This document shows, piece after piece, positions 43,602-52,448 of a stretch of DNA of 64,000 nucleotides (position 1 is its first letter; each line of letters starts with the position of its first letter). The notes below the pieces were generated by a model. That model was not told the DNA's origin and did not search any database. It saw only the letters and a program-made list of their open reading frames with translations. The position numbers and the translations under genes are program-made. This stretch comes from Kribbella aluminosa. GTDB taxonomy: Bacteria; Actinomycetota; Actinomycetes; Propionibacteriales; Kribbellaceae. The DNA is taken from assembly GCF_017876295.1 (NCBI RefSeq), contig NZ_JAGINT010000001.1, forward strand, positions 1,550,001 through 1,614,000. The letters are read 5' to 3'.

Positions 43602-44626
43602 AGCGGAAGGACTGCGACGCCGCGTGCCGCAGAGGTCAGATGGTTGTGGAGAATCGCATCGCCCGGCGGGGTGAAGACCGGGTGCGGGTGCCAGGGGTGC
43701 CGGGTGGCAGCGGTTCGGGCGAGCTTGCGGGACCCGCCTGTTTCGAGGTCGATCAGGAGTATGTCGGACACATTCCCGGCGTTCTGCCAGCCACGGCCCG
43801 GTGCGTCGGACGGACCGCTGGTGTCTACGACGGCGTACCGACCGTCGCGGCTGATGTCGCAATGCCAGTAGCGTTCGCCGCTACTGACGAGGCGGGGCGG
43901 ACGGTCGTCGGCGTACGTGAGATAGAGCCCGCGTGGACGGGCCTCGCCGGCGCCGTAGCCGACGACCAGCGCGGCGGTGTCGTGGTGACACCAGCGTTCG
44001 TGGCCGACGGCAACGAATGCGCCTGGGGTGTCGGAGATCGCGTGCTGGTCGAGGGCGTTCCGCCCGGCTGGTGCGGTGTCTGGGTGCCAGGACCAGACAC
44101 GGTCTGGGGTCTCGAGGGCCGGGCCTTCCTTGCTGAAGGCGATCCAGCGCTCGTCGTGTGGGCAGTAGTGGATGTGGTTGGCGTACCAGGGCTTCTGGAA
44201 GAGCAATGTCGCGCGATTGGTTGCCACGTCGACCTGCCAACCTGACCAGACCGTCCCGGCGGCCGTGGTCACGGCGACCCGGCTGCCGTCGGCACTGAGG
44301 CTGACCAGTTTGTCGAGCGTGTGACCGGCCGGCGGACTCCACACCGCCTCGAGCGCATCGTCGGGGTCAGCGACCTGCAGCACGTTGCCGACGACGATCG
44401 CCAGCCGGCCGGAGTCGCGGGCGATGTCGAACCAAGCCGGTTCGTCCTCGCTGCCGACGCGGCCTGGGACGGTGTGCAGCGTCCGCTCGTCGCGGCTCGG
44501 CCCATTCCATCGCACGCTGACGATGCGCACGGCGCCGGCGTCGTACCGGACGAGGGCCACCCGTTCACCGCCTTCGTGGAAGCCGTTGCAGTGCGGGTAG
44601 GTCAGGTGTGCGTTCGGTGCGAGCAT
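43598..44626 (-). CDS. oligogalacturonate lyase-like (PL22-like) beta-propeller protein
   Basis: A 342-residue seven-bladed propeller-type protein with blades marked by SADGSRVAVTT, RDGRYAVVD and similar. His-rich sites are at KPWYANHIHYCPHD (His151, His153), ERYWHCDI (His255) and HPWHPHPVFTPPGDAILHNH (His310, His313, His315). In oligogalacturonate lyases (PL22) three His and a Gln bind Mn2+ and a separate His acts in catalysis; the HPHPxFTPDG element is the best match. No signal peptide, consistent with cytoplasmic cleavage of imported unsaturated uronic oligomers. First gene of a two-gene minus-strand operon. Confidence 0.7.
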   Translation of the reverse strand: MLAPNAHLTYPHCNGFHEGGERVALVRYDAGAVRIVSVRWNGPSRDERTLHTVPGRVGSEDEPAWFDIARDSGRLAIVVGNVLQVADPDDALEAVWSPPAGHTLDKLVSLSADGSRVAVTTAAGTVWSGWQVDVATNRATLLFQKPWYANHIHYCPHDERWIAFSKEGPALETPDRVWSWHPDTAPAGRNALDQHAISDTPGAFVAVGHERWCHHDTAALVVGYGAGEARPRGLYLTYADDRPPRLVSSGERYWHCDISRDGRYAVVDTSGPSDAPGRGWQNAGNVSDILLIDLETGGSRKLARTAATRHPWHPHPVFTPPGDAILHNHLTSAARGVAVLPL

Positions 44627-44683
44627 GGCTCCTCCGGAGTACGGCGGTTGTCCCGCGGCACCCTGCCACGGGACAACCGGGGG

Positions 44684-47446
44684 TCAGTTGGTGACCAGTT
44701 GCACTGGGCGCAGCAGCATTGCGGACTTGGTGCTTGCGATGCCGTCGCCCCAAGCCGCCCAGTTGCGGGCCGTTCCGTCGTTGTCGTTGATCAGTACCGA
44801 CAGGCCGAATCCGTCGGCGGGCGCGCCGGGCAGGCCGAGCGAGGTCCACGGGACCGTGATCTCGTAGTGCGTGACCGTACCGCTGCGGGTGACCGCTGTC
44901 TTCGCGCCGGTGGTGGGTCCTGTGGACTGGCCCGGAGGCGGTGACCAGGTGTAGACGGCCGGTCCGGTCGGTAGCAGGGCCGCGCCGAGTTCGACGCGCT
45001 GGTTGCTCAGTCCCGGCAGGTGGGGCGTGACAGCGAACTGGATGCTGTCGGCGCTCCACATCAGGCTCGGATCGGAGTTCGGCTGGTACTGCATGTTGTC
45101 CGTAACGTCGGCCGTCAGCACCAGCGCGTCACTGGTGTACGACGGCTTGAGCGTCCCCGAGAGGTCGGTCGCGCCGCCGTACCCGCCGGGATACGTCCGG
45201 GCCACCTGTGTCCCGAGATTGATGGGTGGAACATTGCTGCTGCCGGCAGGCTCGATCGGGTTCCAGCCGGTCCACCCCTGGCTGGTCACCTGAGCACCGT
45301 CACCAGTGGTGACGCGGTCGAAGAACCACCGCTTCTCCCACGCCGGCACCGCCGGTACGTCAATGGTGATTGTGGCGCTCTGGCCGGCCGGTATGTCCGG
45401 TACGGCCGCGACCGTTCCGCGGCCGAGGTACGCGGTGCCGTCGTTGAGCTGCCAATACACCGAGGACACCGGCACCGAGGCCGCCCGGCGATTGTTGGTG
45501 ATCGTCACCTTGAGCTGATTGTGCTGAGGGTTCGTCGACGCGATGGCGGGGGTGGTCGTGACCTCCGTGGCGGGGCGGACGCTGGTCTCCGCGGTGAGGC
45601 GGGTGGTCGGTCGTGGCCCGAGGCCCACATTCGCGATCAAGGCCCGGCTGCCGGTCTGGCTGGTGGTCGGTACCTGGACGGTGGCGGTCGCGGTGCCGTC
45701 GGCGTTGGCCCTGAGGGTGAAGGGCTTTCCGGCGACCGTGCCGTTGCGGGCGGTCGGCGTCGTGGAGGTGATCGTGGCCGGGATCGTCTCGGCGGTGTTG
45801 GAGGTCTGCGGTACCGACAGCGTGACGGCCGGATGCACGACCGCCTTCACCGCCCGGATGGCGGCTGACGATGTGGCGCCGCGGACGAAGATCGGGTGCT
45901 TGTCGAGATCAAGGGGCACCGAGCCGTTCACCGGTGTGTAGGTCGACACGCGGCCGTACTCGTCGGTGACAGTCACCGGGCCCGTCGCCGATACCTGCAC
46001 GGTCGTCGGGGTCGTTGCCCACATCACCCGGGTGGTGTTCGATCCGGAGCCGAAGCGATACGAGTACGCCGGGGCGGCCAGTCCGTCGCTGCCGGCCAGG
46101 GCCATCCCGCCGATCTGCCGGAGGATCGTTGCCTGGGTGACGAGCGACGGTTTCGGGGCCTGTGCGACGACGCCAGTCGTCGGTTGCTTGAGCTGGCCGA
46201 AGTTGTGTTCCTTGTTGGTCGGGTCGGAGCCGTCGTTGAGCAGGTCGTACCAGAAGTACTTGTCGATCCCGGACGCGAAGGCGAGCACTGGCAGCCGGAT
46301 TGCGAAGTCGGCCTGGTCGGCCTCCGTCGCCAGACCCGTCATCACGGTCTGGCCTGTCTCGGTGATCCAGAGCGGCATGTCCTTGCCGCCGTTGTGGTTC
46401 CGGATCTGCTGTTTCAGCCAGGGCACGTTCGCGTACGCCGTCTCGGGGTTGGAGCCGGCGTAGGTGTGGAAGCTGAACGTGTCGATGTAGGACAGCGCTC
46501 CGCCGTCCAGCAATCCCGTGATCCATGGCTGGTCGATGCCGGCGGCAACTGGTCCGATGAGGTTCGCGTCAGCGTGCCCGCCGTCCACCTTGACCGACTG
46601 GTGGGCGGCCTTGAGCAATCCCAGGTAACAGCGGACCTTGTCGGACAGCGTGTGGTTGCAGGCGGTCGCGGTGTCGAAGCCGCCGTTGAACTCGTTGTAG
46701 ATCTCGATGTCCTTGGTGAACTGCCCGAAGTGCTCGAAGATCCCGTTCGTGTAGCGGCCGTATGCGTCCCAGCCGGCCTGGGTGTACGGCGTCACGCCGC
46801 CGTCGTAGTTCTTGTTGTTGTACGCCGAGATCAGCAGGGTGGTGATGCCGTTCTGCTTGGCGACCGGCACGTCCTTGTCGGTGACGTAGTTGCTCCAGGT
46901 ATAGGTGCCGGGCGTCACCTCGACCGGGTTCCAGCTCTGGTCGGTGCGCGTATAGGTGAAGCCGAGGCGGCCCAGCAGCGCGAACAAGGTCGGGTCGTTC
47001 GGCTGGTGACCGAAGTGCATGTCCATGCCGAACCGCTGGTCCTGCCTCGATGCGCCCTGAGCGAAGGCGCCGAGGACCGCGAACGTGGTCGGGACGGTTG
47101 TCGCCGTGGTGCCGCTGCCCGCGGTGACCGAGAGCTTGTAGTAGCCGGGACCGAGAGCGTTGAGGTTGATCGCGCCGGCGCCGCCGGACACCGCGACGGT
47201 GCCGGTGGCAACGATCACACCGGCTTCGTCGCTGACCTGGTACGACGCGGATGCCTGGTCGGAGGTCAGGGTGACCGAGGCCGTGCCTTGGTCGAACACC
47301 AGGAGGGGGTTGGTGAGCTGCAGAGCTGCCGTCGCCGCGGCGGCGGGTCCAGCGCCCGGTATCGCGCTGAGCGTGCCGGCGAAGAGCGCGGCGGCCGCGA
47401 GTCCGGCGTACGCGGTCCATCTGCGGCGAGTTGTTTGGGGCTGCAT
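44684..47446 (-). CDS. secreted clan GH-A glycoside hydrolase with CBM9-like C-terminus
   Basis: A 920-residue secreted protein. Signal peptide residues 1-39 (RRRWTAYAGLAAAALFAG, cleavage after AAAA). Residues about 40-125 form a beta-sandwich; about 135-480 a TIM barrel with acid/base Glu252 (IEIYNEFNGG) and nucleophile Glu363 (PLWITETGQT), the NE...E arrangement of clan GH-A (families 5, 39 and relatives). Then beta-rich linkers and a C-terminal domain of about 190 residues (SADSIQFAVTPHLPG, THYEITVPWTSLGLPG, FGLSVLINDNDG) like CBM9/DOMON sugar binding. GGAGG is 9 bp before the ATG. Divergent from the LacI gene. Confidence 0.8.
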   Translation of the reverse strand: MQPQTTRRRWTAYAGLAAAALFAGTLSAIPGAGPAAAATAALQLTNPLLVFDQGTASVTLTSDQASASYQVSDEAGVIVATGTVAVSGGAGAINLNALGPGYYKLSVTAGSGTTATTVPTTFAVLGAFAQGASRQDQRFGMDMHFGHQPNDPTLFALLGRLGFTYTRTDQSWNPVEVTPGTYTWSNYVTDKDVPVAKQNGITTLLISAYNNKNYDGGVTPYTQAGWDAYGRYTNGIFEHFGQFTKDIEIYNEFNGGFDTATACNHTLSDKVRCYLGLLKAAHQSVKVDGGHADANLIGPVAAGIDQPWITGLLDGGALSYIDTFSFHTYAGSNPETAYANVPWLKQQIRNHNGGKDMPLWITETGQTVMTGLATEADQADFAIRLPVLAFASGIDKYFWYDLLNDGSDPTNKEHNFGQLKQPTTGVVAQAPKPSLVTQATILRQIGGMALAGSDGLAAPAYSYRFGSGSNTTRVMWATTPTTVQVSATGPVTVTDEYGRVSTYTPVNGSVPLDLDKHPIFVRGATSSAAIRAVKAVVHPAVTLSVPQTSNTAETIPATITSTTPTARNGTVAGKPFTLRANADGTATATVQVPTTSQTGSRALIANVGLGPRPTTRLTAETSVRPATEVTTTPAIASTNPQHNQLKVTITNNRRAASVPVSSVYWQLNDGTAYLGRGTVAAVPDIPAGQSATITIDVPAVPAWEKRWFFDRVTTGDGAQVTSQGWTGWNPIEPAGSSNVPPINLGTQVARTYPGGYGGATDLSGTLKPSYTSDALVLTADVTDNMQYQPNSDPSLMWSADSIQFAVTPHLPGLSNQRVELGAALLPTGPAVYTWSPPPGQSTGPTTGAKTAVTRSGTVTHYEITVPWTSLGLPGAPADGFGLSVLINDNDGTARNWAAWGDGIASTKSAMLLRPVQLVTN

Positions 47447-47497
47447 GGGCGAAACCTCCAACTGAGAGAGGCGTGCGATGAGGATCGCCATCCTGCC

Positions 47498-47513
47498 GGG
47501 CGAGCGCTTTCCC
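47498..47513. promoter_or_regulatory. LacI-type operator, site 2 (GH/LacI divergent gap)
   Basis: On the minus strand GGGAAAGCGCTCGCCC, matching 13 of 16 bases of the site at 48809-48824. It lies 52 bp upstream of the secreted hydrolase start. Confidence 0.6.
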
Positions 47514-47575
47514 AGCAAGACCGCAGGACTAAAAATCCTCCTTGCAACACGGAAATATGGTTGGTCCGGCCGATT

Positions 47576-47589
47576 GGACAGCGCTGTCC
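47576..47589. promoter_or_regulatory. LacI-type operator, site 1 (autoregulatory)
   Basis: GGACAGCGCTGTCC is a perfect 14-bp palindrome with the central CG usual for LacI-family binding, 17 bp before the LacI ATG. Confidence 0.65.
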
Positions 47590-47606
47590 CGTGTGAGATC
47601 GTTATC

Positions 47607-48695
47607 ATGGCTGTCGTGTCCAACGAACCGAACGGAACCCCGCGGCTCGCCGATGTCGCGCGCGCGGCGGGTGTGTCGCAGTCAACGGCATCCCGCGTCC
47701 TGAACGGCAGCGCCCGGCAGGTCGCCGACGGGTACCGGGAGCGGGTGCTGGCCGCGGCGGCGCAGGTCGGGTACACGACGAACCTCGCCGCGCAGGCGAT
47801 GGCGCGCGGTCACTATCCCGCGGTCGCGTTGGTGGTCGGCGACATTCGCGACCAGTTCTTCGCCAGGATCGCCTACGGCGCTGTGCAGGAGGCCTCCCGG
47901 CGCGGGTACATCCTGAATCTGCTGTCGACCGAAGGCGACGCGTCGCGGGAGCGCGATCTGGTCCAGGAGCTGCGCCGGCAGCGGCCGGAGGCGCTGGTGC
48001 TGGTCCGGAAACGCGACACGACCGCGCGGGCAGGCTCCAAGCTGATAGAGCAGCTGATGGGATTCCAGCGCGAGAGCGGACGGGTCGTGATCGTCGGTGA
48101 ACCGTCCGAACCGGTGCTGGCGATCAGGCCGCCGGACTTCGACGGCGGCAAGGCGCTTGCGAGCGCTCTGCTCGAGCTGGGCTATCGGCGGTTCGCGGTG
48201 TTCCTCGCGAACGAGAAGATCCCCTCGGAGCGGGATCGGCTCGACGGTTTCCGGGTCGGCCTGTCCGCCGGTGGGGTCGCGCTGCCGGACAGCAACGTCT
48301 ACCGCACGGCTCAGAGTGTGACGGGCGGGATCGCGGCCGCCAAGCTGTATCTGGCCGATGATCGGGACGCGGAGGTCATCGTCGCGACCGAGGACGAGGT
48401 GGCCTGGGGCGCGGCCCATGAGCTGCAGGCGAGCGGCCTGGCGGTACCGGATGACATCGCGGTCGCCGGATACGGCCAGCGCCGGTTCACGGCGTTCGGC
48501 GACGATGCGGACTGGCTCACCACGGTGCGGTCGCCGCTGGAGGAGATGGGAGCCGCTGCGGTCAGCGCCGCCCTGGACCCGCTGGCAAGCGATGTCCCGA
48601 TGCCTGCGCCGGGGATCCATATCGGCGGTAGTACGCCGGGGCGCTCCCGGTCGGCGGCAACGCGCGGGCGGCGCGATGGTCGTCGTACCCACTGA
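47607..48695 (+). CDS. LacI-family transcriptional regulator
   Basis: A 362-residue regulator with the N-terminal LacI helix-turn-helix and hinge (RLADVARAAGVSQSTASRVL, NGSARQV; YTTNLAAQAMARG) and a periplasmic-binding-like effector domain (ALVVGDIRDQFFARIAYGAV, VIVATEDEVAWGAAHELQAS, PDDIAVAGYG). The C-terminal 20 residues are Arg-rich. It is divergent from the secreted hydrolase and followed by the importer operon; three related palindromes in these control regions mark its likely regulon. Effector probably an oligosaccharide carried by that importer. Confidence 0.9.
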   Translation: MAVVSNEPNGTPRLADVARAAGVSQSTASRVLNGSARQVADGYRERVLAAAAQVGYTTNLAAQAMARGHYPAVALVVGDIRDQFFARIAYGAVQEASRRGYILNLLSTEGDASRERDLVQELRRQRPEALVLVRKRDTTARAGSKLIEQLMGFQRESGRVVIVGEPSEPVLAIRPPDFDGGKALASALLELGYRRFAVFLANEKIPSERDRLDGFRVGLSAGGVALPDSNVYRTAQSVTGGIAAAKLYLADDRDAEVIVATEDEVAWGAAHELQASGLAVPDDIAVAGYGQRRFTAFGDDADWLTTVRSPLEEMGAAAVSAALDPLASDVPMPAPGIHIGGSTPGRSRSAATRGRRDGRRTH

Positions 48696-48808
48696 ATCGC
48701 GTTATCTGTAAGGCGGACCTGCCAAATTGGCCGTGGTTCGCCGACACCGGATCTCCGCTAAGGACGGGCTGGGATCTTGACAGTGTGGCCGTTGCGCCGT
48801 AGCTTCTC

Positions 48809-48824
48809 GGGAAAGCGCATTCCC
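48809..48824. promoter_or_regulatory. LacI-type operator, site 3 (importer promoter)
   Basis: GGGAAAGCGCATTCCC is a near-perfect palindrome (one mismatch per arm pair) 28 bp before the importer operon start, sharing GGGAAAGCGC with site 2. Confidence 0.65.
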
Positions 48825-48852
48825 TGAATGCTTGGCATTATGGAGCAGCTGA

Positions 48853-49845
48853 ATGACGATGACCATTCCGGACACGGACGGTCCGGCTCGTGCCGAACCG
48901 GCGGACCGCGGTGGCGGCAGGCCTGGACGGCACCGGATCGGGCTTTTGGCCAAGGTGCGGCGCGACCGGATGCTGCTGCTGTTCGCCGCGCCGGGCATGA
49001 TTCTGCTGGTCGCGTTCCATTACGTCCCCTTGCTGGGCAACGTGATCGCGTTCCAGGACTACCTGCCGTTCCTCGGCATCCGCGGCAGCGAGTGGGCCGG
49101 TCTGCGGAACTTTGCCGTGATGTTCGGCGGGGACGGCGCATTCCTGACCGCGCTGAAGAACACGTTGCTGTTGTCCCTGATCCAGACGGTCTTTGTGTTC
49201 CCGATTCCGATCATGCTGGCGCTGGCGCTCAACAGCCTGCTGTCGGAGCGCGTCAAGAAGCTCGTGCAGTCGATCCTCTACCTGCCGCACTTCCTTTCCT
49301 GGGTGATTGTCGTGTCGCTGTTCCAGCAGATCCTCGGCGGGAGCGGGATGCTGAACCAGTTCCTGCGAACGCACGGCGGACATCTGCTCAACGTGGTCGG
49401 CAATCCGGATGCGTTCTTCGCTCTGCTCACCAGCCAGGTGGTCTGGAAGGACAGCGGGTGGGCCACCATCTTGTTCCTGGCAGCACTGTCCCGGATCGAC
49501 GTTGAGCAGTACGAAGCCGCGGCGGTCGACGGGGCGTCGCGCTGGCGGCAGATGGTGCACGTCACGCTGCCCGGCATGCGCGGCATCATCGTCCTGCTGC
49601 TGATCCTGAAGCTCGGTGACTCGCTCACGGTGGGCTTCGAACAGATCATCCTGCAACAGCCTGCCGTCGGTCAGCAGGCCAGCGAAGTGCTCGATACCTA
49701 TGTCTACAACAACGGCATCGTCAACGGTGACTGGGGTACGGCGGCCGCGGTCGGCCTGGTCAAGGGGGTCATCGGCGCTGCACTGGTGTTCGGTGCGAAC
49801 AAGGTCGCCCACCTCCTCGGCGAGGCGGGGGTGTACCAGCGATGA
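48853..49845 (+). CDS. sugar ABC transporter permease, LplB type
   Basis: A 330-residue permease with six helices; the sequence MLLLFAAPGMILLVAFHYVP then LLGNVIAFQDYLPFLGI is typical of LplB-like polysaccharide/oligouronide importers. EAA loop: YEAAAVDGASRWRQMVHVTL. It overlaps the second permease by 4 bp (ATGA). With the gene at 49842 and the lipoprotein at 50809 it forms an importer without its own ATPase. The LplB/YtcP type handles large or acidic oligosaccharides such as alginate or pectin oligomers in known cases. Confidence 0.9.
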   Translation: MTMTIPDTDGPARAEPADRGGGRPGRHRIGLLAKVRRDRMLLLFAAPGMILLVAFHYVPLLGNVIAFQDYLPFLGIRGSEWAGLRNFAVMFGGDGAFLTALKNTLLLSLIQTVFVFPIPIMLALALNSLLSERVKKLVQSILYLPHFLSWVIVVSLFQQILGGSGMLNQFLRTHGGHLLNVVGNPDAFFALLTSQVVWKDSGWATILFLAALSRIDVEQYEAAAVDGASRWRQMVHVTLPGMRGIIVLLLILKLGDSLTVGFEQIILQQPAVGQQASEVLDTYVYNNGIVNGDWGTAAAVGLVKGVIGAALVFGANKVAHLLGEAGVYQR

Positions 49846-50768
49846 CGACCGTGCCGACGTCCACCGTGACATCGCGCCGGAGCCGGGGCACGCTGCAGAA
49901 TGGGCAACTGCCGCCGAGTGCGCTGTCCCGGGTGCTGCGTGGGATCGCACTCGCTGTCTGCTGTTTCCTGGTGCTGTTCCCGTTCACCGGCGTCCTGACC
50001 ACCAGCTTCGCAGGCCCGGACGACGTCGCCCGCACCGGCGGTCTGGTGATGTTGCCGCGGAAGTGGAGCCTGGACGCCTACTCGGCGATCTTCTCCGGCG
50101 GCGTGGTGACGCGGGCACTGGTGATCAGCCTCGTGGTGACCGTCGTGGGCACGCTGTGCTCGATGGCCGTCACGACTCTGCTCGGCTACGCGCTGAGCTC
50201 GCCGATCATGGTCGGGCGGAGCTGGATGCTGCTTCTGGTGCTGCTGAGCCTTCTGTTCTCACCGGGACTGATCCCGAACTACCTGATGGTGAAGCAGCTC
50301 GGACTGATCGACAGCCTGTGGGCGTTGATCGTGCCGAGCATGCTGGGCGCCTTCAACGTGATCGTCGTCCGTGCCTTCTTCATGGAAATACCGGAAGAGA
50401 TCCTGCAGAGTGCCCGAATCGACGGTGCGGGGGAGTGGGCGATCTTCACCAGGATCGTGCTTCCGCTGTCCAAGGCTGTGCTCGCCGTTGTCGGGCTCTT
50501 CTACGCCGTCGGGTACTGGAACGCGTTCTTCAACGTGATGCTCTACATCAACGACCCGTCCAAGTGGACCTTGCAGTACGTCCTGCGGACGTACGTCGTC
50601 AACAACACCCGGATTGGCGGCAGCGACATCAACGTCGACGCGTTGCCGCCGCAGCCGGCCCTGCAGATGGCGATCCTGGTGATCTCCATCGTGCCGGTCC
50701 TCATCGTCTATCCCTTCCTGCAACGGCACTTCGCCAAGGGAGCGCTGACCGGTGCGGTCAAGGGCTGA
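49842..50768 (+). CDS. sugar ABC transporter permease, YtcP type
   Basis: A 308-residue permease: ALAVCCFLVLFPFTGVLTTS at the start, EAA loop EEILQSARIDGAGEWAIFTR and the family C-terminus YPFLQRHFAKGALTGAVKG. Six helices. It pairs with the LplB-type permease upstream (ATGA overlap) and precedes the binding lipoprotein by 40 bp. Confidence 0.9.
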   Translation: MTTVPTSTVTSRRSRGTLQNGQLPPSALSRVLRGIALAVCCFLVLFPFTGVLTTSFAGPDDVARTGGLVMLPRKWSLDAYSAIFSGGVVTRALVISLVVTVVGTLCSMAVTTLLGYALSSPIMVGRSWMLLLVLLSLLFSPGLIPNYLMVKQLGLIDSLWALIVPSMLGAFNVIVVRAFFMEIPEEILQSARIDGAGEWAIFTRIVLPLSKAVLAVVGLFYAVGYWNAFFNVMLYINDPSKWTLQYVLRTYVVNNTRIGGSDINVDALPPQPALQMAILVISIVPVLIVYPFLQRHFAKGALTGAVKG

Positions 50769-50808
50769 GTGCACCGGTTCACCTTTCTACTCCAAGATGG
50801 AGGCAACA

Positions 50809-52443
50809 ATGTCCTCAAGCTTGTCCCGTCGGGACCTGCTCCGAGCCGGTGCGGCACTCGGTGCGCTGGCGGCGGCTGGTCCAGCGCTGAGCGCCTGCGG
50901 TGGCGGATCGTCGTCGAACGGCAACTCGCCGCAGAGCAAGAAGGCCGCGCTTCCGACGTACAAGAGGTTCCCCGGGCTTCCGGCGCCGGATCTTCCTGGT
51001 AACGCGGACGGTCTGCTCGATGCGTACACGACGTACCCCAGCAAGCTGATCGACGTCTGGGCCGGCAAGACACCTGGTGACGGCAAGCCGCTGACCGGTC
51101 TCGCGCAGCTGAACGGAGCCGCGCCGCCGAGCCTGGACAAGAACGTGTACTGGCAGACCATGAACCAGCGGCTGGGCTCGCCGGTACAGATGCAACTGGT
51201 GAACGCCGGCAACGACTTCAACACCAAGATCGCGACGATGAGCGCCGGGAACGACTTCCCGGACATCATGCAGATCAACAGCTCGATACCGGCCCTGGAC
51301 CGGTTCCTGGAAGCGAAGATGCTCGACCTGACGCCGTACCTGTCGGGTGACAAGGTGCTGAAATACCCGGCGCTGGCAAACATCCCCAGCCGGTACTGGG
51401 AGGCCTGTGTCTTCAACGGGAAGCTGTTCGGCCTGCCGATCCCGCGCGGTCTGCTGTCGGCATGGGCGTTGTACTACCGTAGCGATCTGGTCGAGGCGGC
51501 CGGCGGAGAGGCGAAGGTCAGCAACTTCCAGGACCTGTACCAGTTGGCCAAGGCAACGACCGACGCGAAGAAGGGCATCTGGGCCTTCGCCAACAGCCCG
51601 CTGGACTACATCCGGATGATGCTGTCGATCCCGGCCGGCTGGCAGCGTGTCGATGGCAAGATGGTCAACTACGTCGAGCACGAGCACCAGCAGCAGGCGC
51701 TGGAGTCGGCCCGCAAGATCGTGGCCGATGGCCTGGTCAACCCCGATGTGGCCGCCGCGCCGCCGTCGCAGTGGCAGCAGTGGTTCGGTGGTAAGAAGGC
51801 CGCGCTGCTCGGCGGAACCTACAGCGCCTGGGGAGGACTCACCCAGCAGGGTGTGCCTGCCGACAAGATCGGCATCTTCAACGTCGTCGGGTACGACGGC
51901 GGCGACGCACCGGGCTGGAAGGGTGGTCTGAACAACAACATCGCGGTGATCCCGGCCAAGAACAAAGACCGCGCCGAGACGTTGCTGAAGATCGCCGACT
52001 TCCTCGCCTCCCCGTTCGGTACGTCCGAGAACCGGCTGATCAGCACCGGTGTGGAAGGGCACAACTACACGGTGAAGAACGGGAAGATCGAGGTCGACCA
52101 GGACCGGGTCAACGAACGGTCCCTCGGTCTCACCTACCTCGGGGCGCCGCCGCCGGTGATCGCGTCCTCGTCCGATCCGGCGTACGTTCAGGGCGAGTAC
52201 AAGGCGCAGCAGAAGCTGGCCGCCGACGGCACCATGGACCTCGCACTGACCCTGTTCTCGGAAACGAACTCCCGGAAGAGCCCGCAGCTGGAGACCGAGC
52301 GCCAGAACATGGAGTTCGACATCATCCTCGGCCGCAAGCCGGTCTCGGCCTGGGCCGACTTCGTCACCAAGTGGCGCACTGAGGGTGGCGACAAGATCCG
52401 GACCGAGCTGGAGGCGGCGGCAAAGACCGTCGCCGGGAAGTGA
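50809..52443 (+). CDS. large extracellular solute-binding lipoprotein (Tat type)
   Basis: A 544-residue binding protein with a twin-arginine signal (SRRDLLRAGAALGALAAAG) and lipobox LSAC at residues 27-30. The body (YWQTMNQRLGSPVQMQLVNA, FPDIMQINSSIPALDRF, AFANSPLDYIRMML, GTYSAWGGLTQQGVPADKIG) fits the long LipO/LplA-type binding proteins that partner LplB/YtcP permeases. The start at 50809 is chosen because GGAGG lies 5 bp upstream; an ATG at 50797 overlaps that site. The next gene starts 5 bp after its stop. Confidence 0.88.
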   Translation: MSSSLSRRDLLRAGAALGALAAAGPALSACGGGSSSNGNSPQSKKAALPTYKRFPGLPAPDLPGNADGLLDAYTTYPSKLIDVWAGKTPGDGKPLTGLAQLNGAAPPSLDKNVYWQTMNQRLGSPVQMQLVNAGNDFNTKIATMSAGNDFPDIMQINSSIPALDRFLEAKMLDLTPYLSGDKVLKYPALANIPSRYWEACVFNGKLFGLPIPRGLLSAWALYYRSDLVEAAGGEAKVSNFQDLYQLAKATTDAKKGIWAFANSPLDYIRMMLSIPAGWQRVDGKMVNYVEHEHQQQALESARKIVADGLVNPDVAAAPPSQWQQWFGGKKAALLGGTYSAWGGLTQQGVPADKIGIFNVVGYDGGDAPGWKGGLNNNIAVIPAKNKDRAETLLKIADFLASPFGTSENRLISTGVEGHNYTVKNGKIEVDQDRVNERSLGLTYLGAPPPVIASSSDPAYVQGEYKAQQKLAADGTMDLALTLFSETNSRKSPQLETERQNMEFDIILGRKPVSAWADFVTKWRTEGGDKIRTELEAAAKTVAGK

Positions 52444-52448
52444 GACCG

